Source: Verrucomicrobiota bacterium
GTDB lineage: Bacteria; Verrucomicrobiota; Verrucomicrobiia; Opitutales; Seribacteraceae
Direction of reading: 5' to 3'
NCBI GenBank assembly: GCA_014382645.1
Contig: JACNJI010000168.1
Coordinates: 1 to 9,652 of the forward strand
DNA length: 9,652 bases
In this document: one piece after another, positions 7,694 to 9,652 of the stretch
Numbering within the stretch: the first letter of the stretch is position 1
Layout of the letters: every line of letters starts with the position of its first letter
Translations under genes and position numbers: made by a program
The notes under the pieces: model-generated
Told to the model about the DNA's origin: nothing
The model's input: the letters and a program-made list of their open reading frames with translations, nothing else
The model's database searches: none

Positions 7694-7709
7694 CCTACGA
7701 TCGGGTAGG
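7694..7709 (+). other. Weak stem-loop in the convergent gap (possible terminator remnant)
   Basis: CCTAC (7694-7698) can pair with GTAGG (7705-7709) around a six-base loop, just after the NamZ-like gene. The stem is only 5 bp and no T-run follows on either strand, so it is a poor intrinsic terminator. It shares bases with the G-quadruplex motif at 7703-7718, so the two structures would exclude each other. Confidence 0.2.
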
Positions 7710-7718
7710 GGGGGAGGG
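7703..7718 (+). other. G-quadruplex motif between convergent genes
   Basis: Four GGG runs with loops of 2, 1 and 1 bases (GGG-TA-GGG-G-GGG-A-GGG) fall in the 47-bp gap between the NamZ-like gene (+) and the twin-ACT gene (-). This meets the usual pattern for a stable three-tetrad G-quadruplex, on the RNA-like strand of the NamZ transcript. The match to the motif is seen directly; folding and any role in ending transcription are inference. Confidence 0.5.
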
Positions 7719-7732
7719 AAATCCCGTTTACG

Positions 7733-8194
7733 CTACCGAGCCAAGTCTTCCTGTGAGAGAACGCGAAGATTGTTTCGGGTCAACACGTCGATGGCCACAC
7801 CTTCGTCCTCAAGCCCGATGGCCAGCACCGGCCTGTCGTTCGGCCAAGTGAGAAAGGGGTAGACGTAGTGAATGTGGATTTCCGCTTGCAGCAACGCCGA
7901 GGTGACGTGCTTGAGGGAACTCTCGTTAGGCATTTCAACCGCTACGATTTTGCGTTCCGAGTGGGTAATCCCTAGCCGGCGAAGTTTTTCTCAGGTTTCG
8001 TCGGGATAATTGGTAACCATCCTTACGAGGGCACTGTCCGTGGTGTCCAGAACCGAGATGGCGTCCGCCGCATTCAACTTGCTCTGCATGTCGTTTAGCC
8101 ACCCAACCTTATTCTCGGTATGGATGACGAACTGACGAATTACCTCCCTGCCGGGATTACGAATGGTCACTCTCTCCGAGTCGAAGTCTGTCAT
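7733..8194 (-). pseudogene. Twin ACT-domain protein interrupted by one in-frame TGA
   Basis: Read on the minus strand from the ATG at 8194, this is a 153-codon frame for a small protein made of two ACT (ligand-binding, amino acid-sensing) domains, of a type I recall from Opitutae as a stand-alone regulator of unknown ligand. The first half has REVIRQFVIHTENKVGWLND (residues 17-36) and TTDSALVRMV (52-61). The second has EKLRRLGITHSERKIVAVEM, ALLQAEIHIHYVYPFL and RPVLAIGLEDEGVAIDVL, and ends VLSQEDLAR before TAG. Codon 68 (plus-strand 7991-7993) is TGA, exactly between NYPDET and EKLRRLG, and both sides stay in the same frame with full family character. A single C-to-T change of a CGA Arg codon would explain it. 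It may be a young pseudogene, a sequence error or a recoded stop. The upstream side faces the Sel1-repeat gene across a divergent intergenic region. Confidence 0.75.
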
Positions 8195-8364
8195 TTTTCG
8201 TTTCGAAAAGATTGAGTAATTATGAAATGAACGTCATCTATCACGATTTTAGTCTTATCCCTTTCAGCCACAATATTAACCCTTTATGAAATGTCTCAGC
8301 TTTTCAATTCGAATAAACGGCTTGCTTTCGTGGCGGTAGCGCCAAGTCTTTCTTTTCTCAAACC
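8195..8364. promoter_or_regulatory. Divergent intergenic region, likely promoters for both flanking genes
   Basis: This AT-rich 170-bp gap separates the minus-strand twin-ACT gene from the plus-strand Sel1-repeat gene, so it should hold promoters in both directions. It contains a 10-bp direct repeat, TTATGAAATG, at 8220-8229 and 8284-8293, a possible operator pair. The palindrome TTTTCG-TTT-CGAAAA (8195-8209) touches the ACT gene start. A 5-bp hairpin TGGCG-GTAG-CGCCA (8331-8344) followed by a pyrimidine-rich stretch lies just ahead of the Sel1 start. None of these has a known binder. Confidence 0.4.
8246..8273 (-). promoter_or_regulatory. Weak candidate promoter for the twin-ACT gene
   Basis: On the minus strand, TTGTGG (8268-8273) and TAAAAT (8246-8251) are spaced 16 bp, resembling -35 and -10 boxes about 50 bp before the ATG at 8194. 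The -35 match is poor, and such matches are common in AT-rich gaps. Confidence 0.2.
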
Positions 8365-9652
8365 ATGACGTATCACAGCTTCAATCGTTTGATCTTTATC
8401 CCCAGTCTCCTTCTCGCTTGCGGAGCAGGTTTGTCATTTGGCGCTACGGGCATGGAGCTATCCCAGGCTACAGCTACTGAATTGCGGCAGTTGGCCGAGG
8501 GTGGAGATGCCTATGCCCAAGCGGCTTTGGCGATTGCCCTTGCCAATGGAGACAATGGATTCCCCATATCGATTGTCGAAGCGGATAAGTGGGCTCGCCA
8601 GTCTGCCGCCCAAACACATCCCATAGGTAACTTCGCAATGGGGTACTTGACTCAAAATCCAATTATGGGAGCCGACTCTGCCATGCCGAGCAGATATTAC
8701 TTTGCTGCATTCGGTGACAGAAAAGGAGTGCTTGTGCGGACGGCTATCTCGGGAGATCCCATCGCTTGTTATGCCCTCGGCATGATATTAACTTCCGACG
8801 AGCTTCGTCCGAAGGTGATCCCGGATCTTGAACTGGCCGCAAGGCATCATCAGGTTGCCGTGAGTGCCGGTTACATGCCTTCTGTTTTGCAGCTCGGCAT
8901 CATGAAGGTCGAGGGTATGCTTGCGGTCAAAGACATGGAAGGGGGGCTTGCTCTTCTCCGGCAGGCAGTTTCCATGAATCTTCCCGTAGCCCACTACTAT
9001 ATGGGAGTGGTCAACTTGAAGGGTAGAGGGGTGCCTGAGGATCGCGGGGCGGCACTCGTGCACTTTCGTAAAGCCGCCGACCTCGGTCACGGTACTTCCA
9101 TGATGATTACGGCTCACTTCTATGCCAGCGGACTCGCCACTCCTATAGATCTCGATCTTGCCTCTTTATATGCCCGGCAGGCTGCCGCCATAAAGGAATC
9201 CGGGGCCGAAGAGAAAATTCTGGAGATTCAAGCATTGGCGGAGTCAGGTGCTTTGGTCGCCACTTCATCCGGTGTTCCCGAACCTGTGGAAACGAGTGTT
9301 CCGCCACCACCGCCACCACCAAGCCCTTCCGGAATCATTCCTCCCACCGCACCGCCCCTGCCGTCCGCACCGGGTCCCGGCGTTACGACTACCACGCCAA
9401 CCTATATTCCACGTGCTCCCTCTCCTGCTGAAACAACATTCGTTCCCGTTGCCCCACCACCGCCAACGACTCCTTTGCCGATTTCCTCTTCCTACAAGAC
9501 TGCTCCAGAGTCCCGCGAGTTGGCTAAGCGCCTTTATTCCGGGCTTGGCATCCCCGTGGATTATGCCGCAGCTCACAGCAATTTCGTGATTGCTGCCAAC
9601 GGGGGCGACGTTGAGGCCGCCCGTTACCTAGGAATCATTTATCTTCGCGGCA
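8365..9652 (+). CDS. Exported Sel1-repeat protein with proline-rich linker (3' end outside window)
   Basis: An open frame from the ATG at 8365 to the window end (429 codons seen, no stop). The N-terminus is a signal peptide: MTYHSFNRLIF, then the hydrophobic IPSLLLACGAGLSFGA. LLLAC (Cys19) could be a lipobox, making it an outer-membrane or periplasmic lipoprotein; cleavage after SFG (about residue 26) is the alternative. Several degenerate Sel1-like (TPR-related) repeats follow, such as GDAYAQAALAIALANG, GDPIACYALGMIL, GYMPSVLQLGIMKVEG and LPVAHYYMGVVNLKGRGVPE with AALVHFRKAADLGH. A Pro-rich linker at about 305-372 includes seven consecutive prolines (313-319), then repeats resume (ELAKRLYSGLGIPVDYAAAH, ARYLGIIYLRG). 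Sel1 repeats mediate protein-protein contacts; the partner here is unknown. Translation of the polyproline run should need EF-P. There is no Shine-Dalgarno before the ATG. The frame choice is supported by the continuous repeat pattern. Confidence 0.88.
   Translation, partial: MTYHSFNRLIFIPSLLLACGAGLSFGATGMELSQATATELRQLAEGGDAYAQAALAIALANGDNGFPISIVEADKWARQSAAQTHPIGNFAMGYLTQNPIMGADSAMPSRYYFAAFGDRKGVLVRTAISGDPIACYALGMILTSDELRPKVIPDLELAARHHQVAVSAGYMPSVLQLGIMKVEGMLAVKDMEGGLALLRQAVSMNLPVAHYYMGVVNLKGRGVPEDRGAALVHFRKAADLGHGTSMMITAHFYASGLATPIDLDLASLYARQAAAIKESGAEEKILEIQALAESGALVATSSGVPEPVETSVPPPPPPPSPSGIIPPTAPPLPSAPGPGVTTTTPTYIPRAPSPAETTFVPVAPPPPTTPLPISSSYKTAPESRELAKRLYSGLGIPVDYAAAHSNFVIAANGGDVEAARYLGIIYLRG
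9301..9321 (+). repeat. Polyproline tract within the Sel1-repeat gene
   Basis: Seven successive CCG/CCA codons give an unbroken run of seven prolines (residues 313-319) at the start of the Pro/Thr/Ser-rich linker. A shorter PPPP run occurs at about 9454-9465. Such low-complexity DNA can vary in length between strains, and the peptide is a typical flexible or extended spacer between two folded repeat domains. Confidence 0.7.

Noticed and set aside
7552..7851. A plus-strand frame running from the NamZ-like gene into the convergent gap and the ACT gene
   Set aside because: It overlaps the end of one supported gene and the antisense of another; the product has no domain and depends on the G-rich gap.
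9301..9480. CCACCACCG repeats as a possible CRISPR-like or tandem repeat array
   Set aside because: There are no spaced identical repeats; the pattern is simply proline codons in frame.
9248..9589. Plus- and minus-strand frames with His/Pro- or Gly/Trp/Arg-rich products over the linker region
   Set aside because: They are alternative readings of the CCA/CCG repeats coding for the proline linker of the Sel1-repeat protein.

Overview
The window reads as an accessory-free piece of a bacterial chromosome, most likely Verrucomicrobiota (class Opitutae or close to it). This placement is an inference from the set and style of proteins: a stand-alone OvoA-type methyltransferase, RodA followed by an RNase E/G, a divergent NamZ/DUF1343 protein, a twin-ACT protein and a Sel1-repeat protein. 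No marker gene fixes the taxonomy. I see no tRNA, rRNA, CRISPR array, insertion sequence or phage gene.

Layout. Positions 1-305 hold the end of a xylulokinase (FGGY sugar kinase) with an in-frame TAG at 27-29. Then follows a tight same-strand train: a putative 4-mercaptohistidine N1-methyltransferase (351-1112, ovothiol pathway), a small conserved protein of unknown function (about 1156-1467), RodA (1478-2719), an RNase E/G (2799-4589), a glycerate 2-kinase (4600-5787), a DUF2062 membrane protein (5772-6383) and a secreted NamZ/DUF1343 family protein (6408-7685). Gaps in this train are short (about 10-80 bp) or negative, so cotranscription is likely for much of it. On the minus strand, converging on the NamZ gene, lies a twin-ACT-domain gene (7733-8194) split by one in-frame TGA. 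A 170-bp divergent intergenic region separates it from a secreted Sel1-repeat protein (8365 to the window end, incomplete).

How the genes may work together. RodA (septum-independent peptidoglycan polymerase) and the NamZ-like protein (peptidoglycan hexosaminidase family) suggest a cell-wall theme. RodA next to RNase E/G recalls the mreBCD-rng linkage of Enterobacteria. Xylulokinase and glycerate kinase belong to sugar and C3 metabolism, and the methyltransferase to thiol antioxidant synthesis; these look like neighbours more than one pathway.

Most noteworthy: two separate, otherwise well-preserved reading frames are each broken by a single nonsense codon (TAG at 27-29; TGA at 7991-7993, minus strand). 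There is also a strong Shine-Dalgarno with an ATGA junction at 2702-2719 that leads into a 60-codon frame rather than the RNase frame, a perfect G-quadruplex motif (7703-7718) between the convergent genes, and a stand-alone ovothiol methyltransferase. I did not find a convincing new defence or mobile system in this window.
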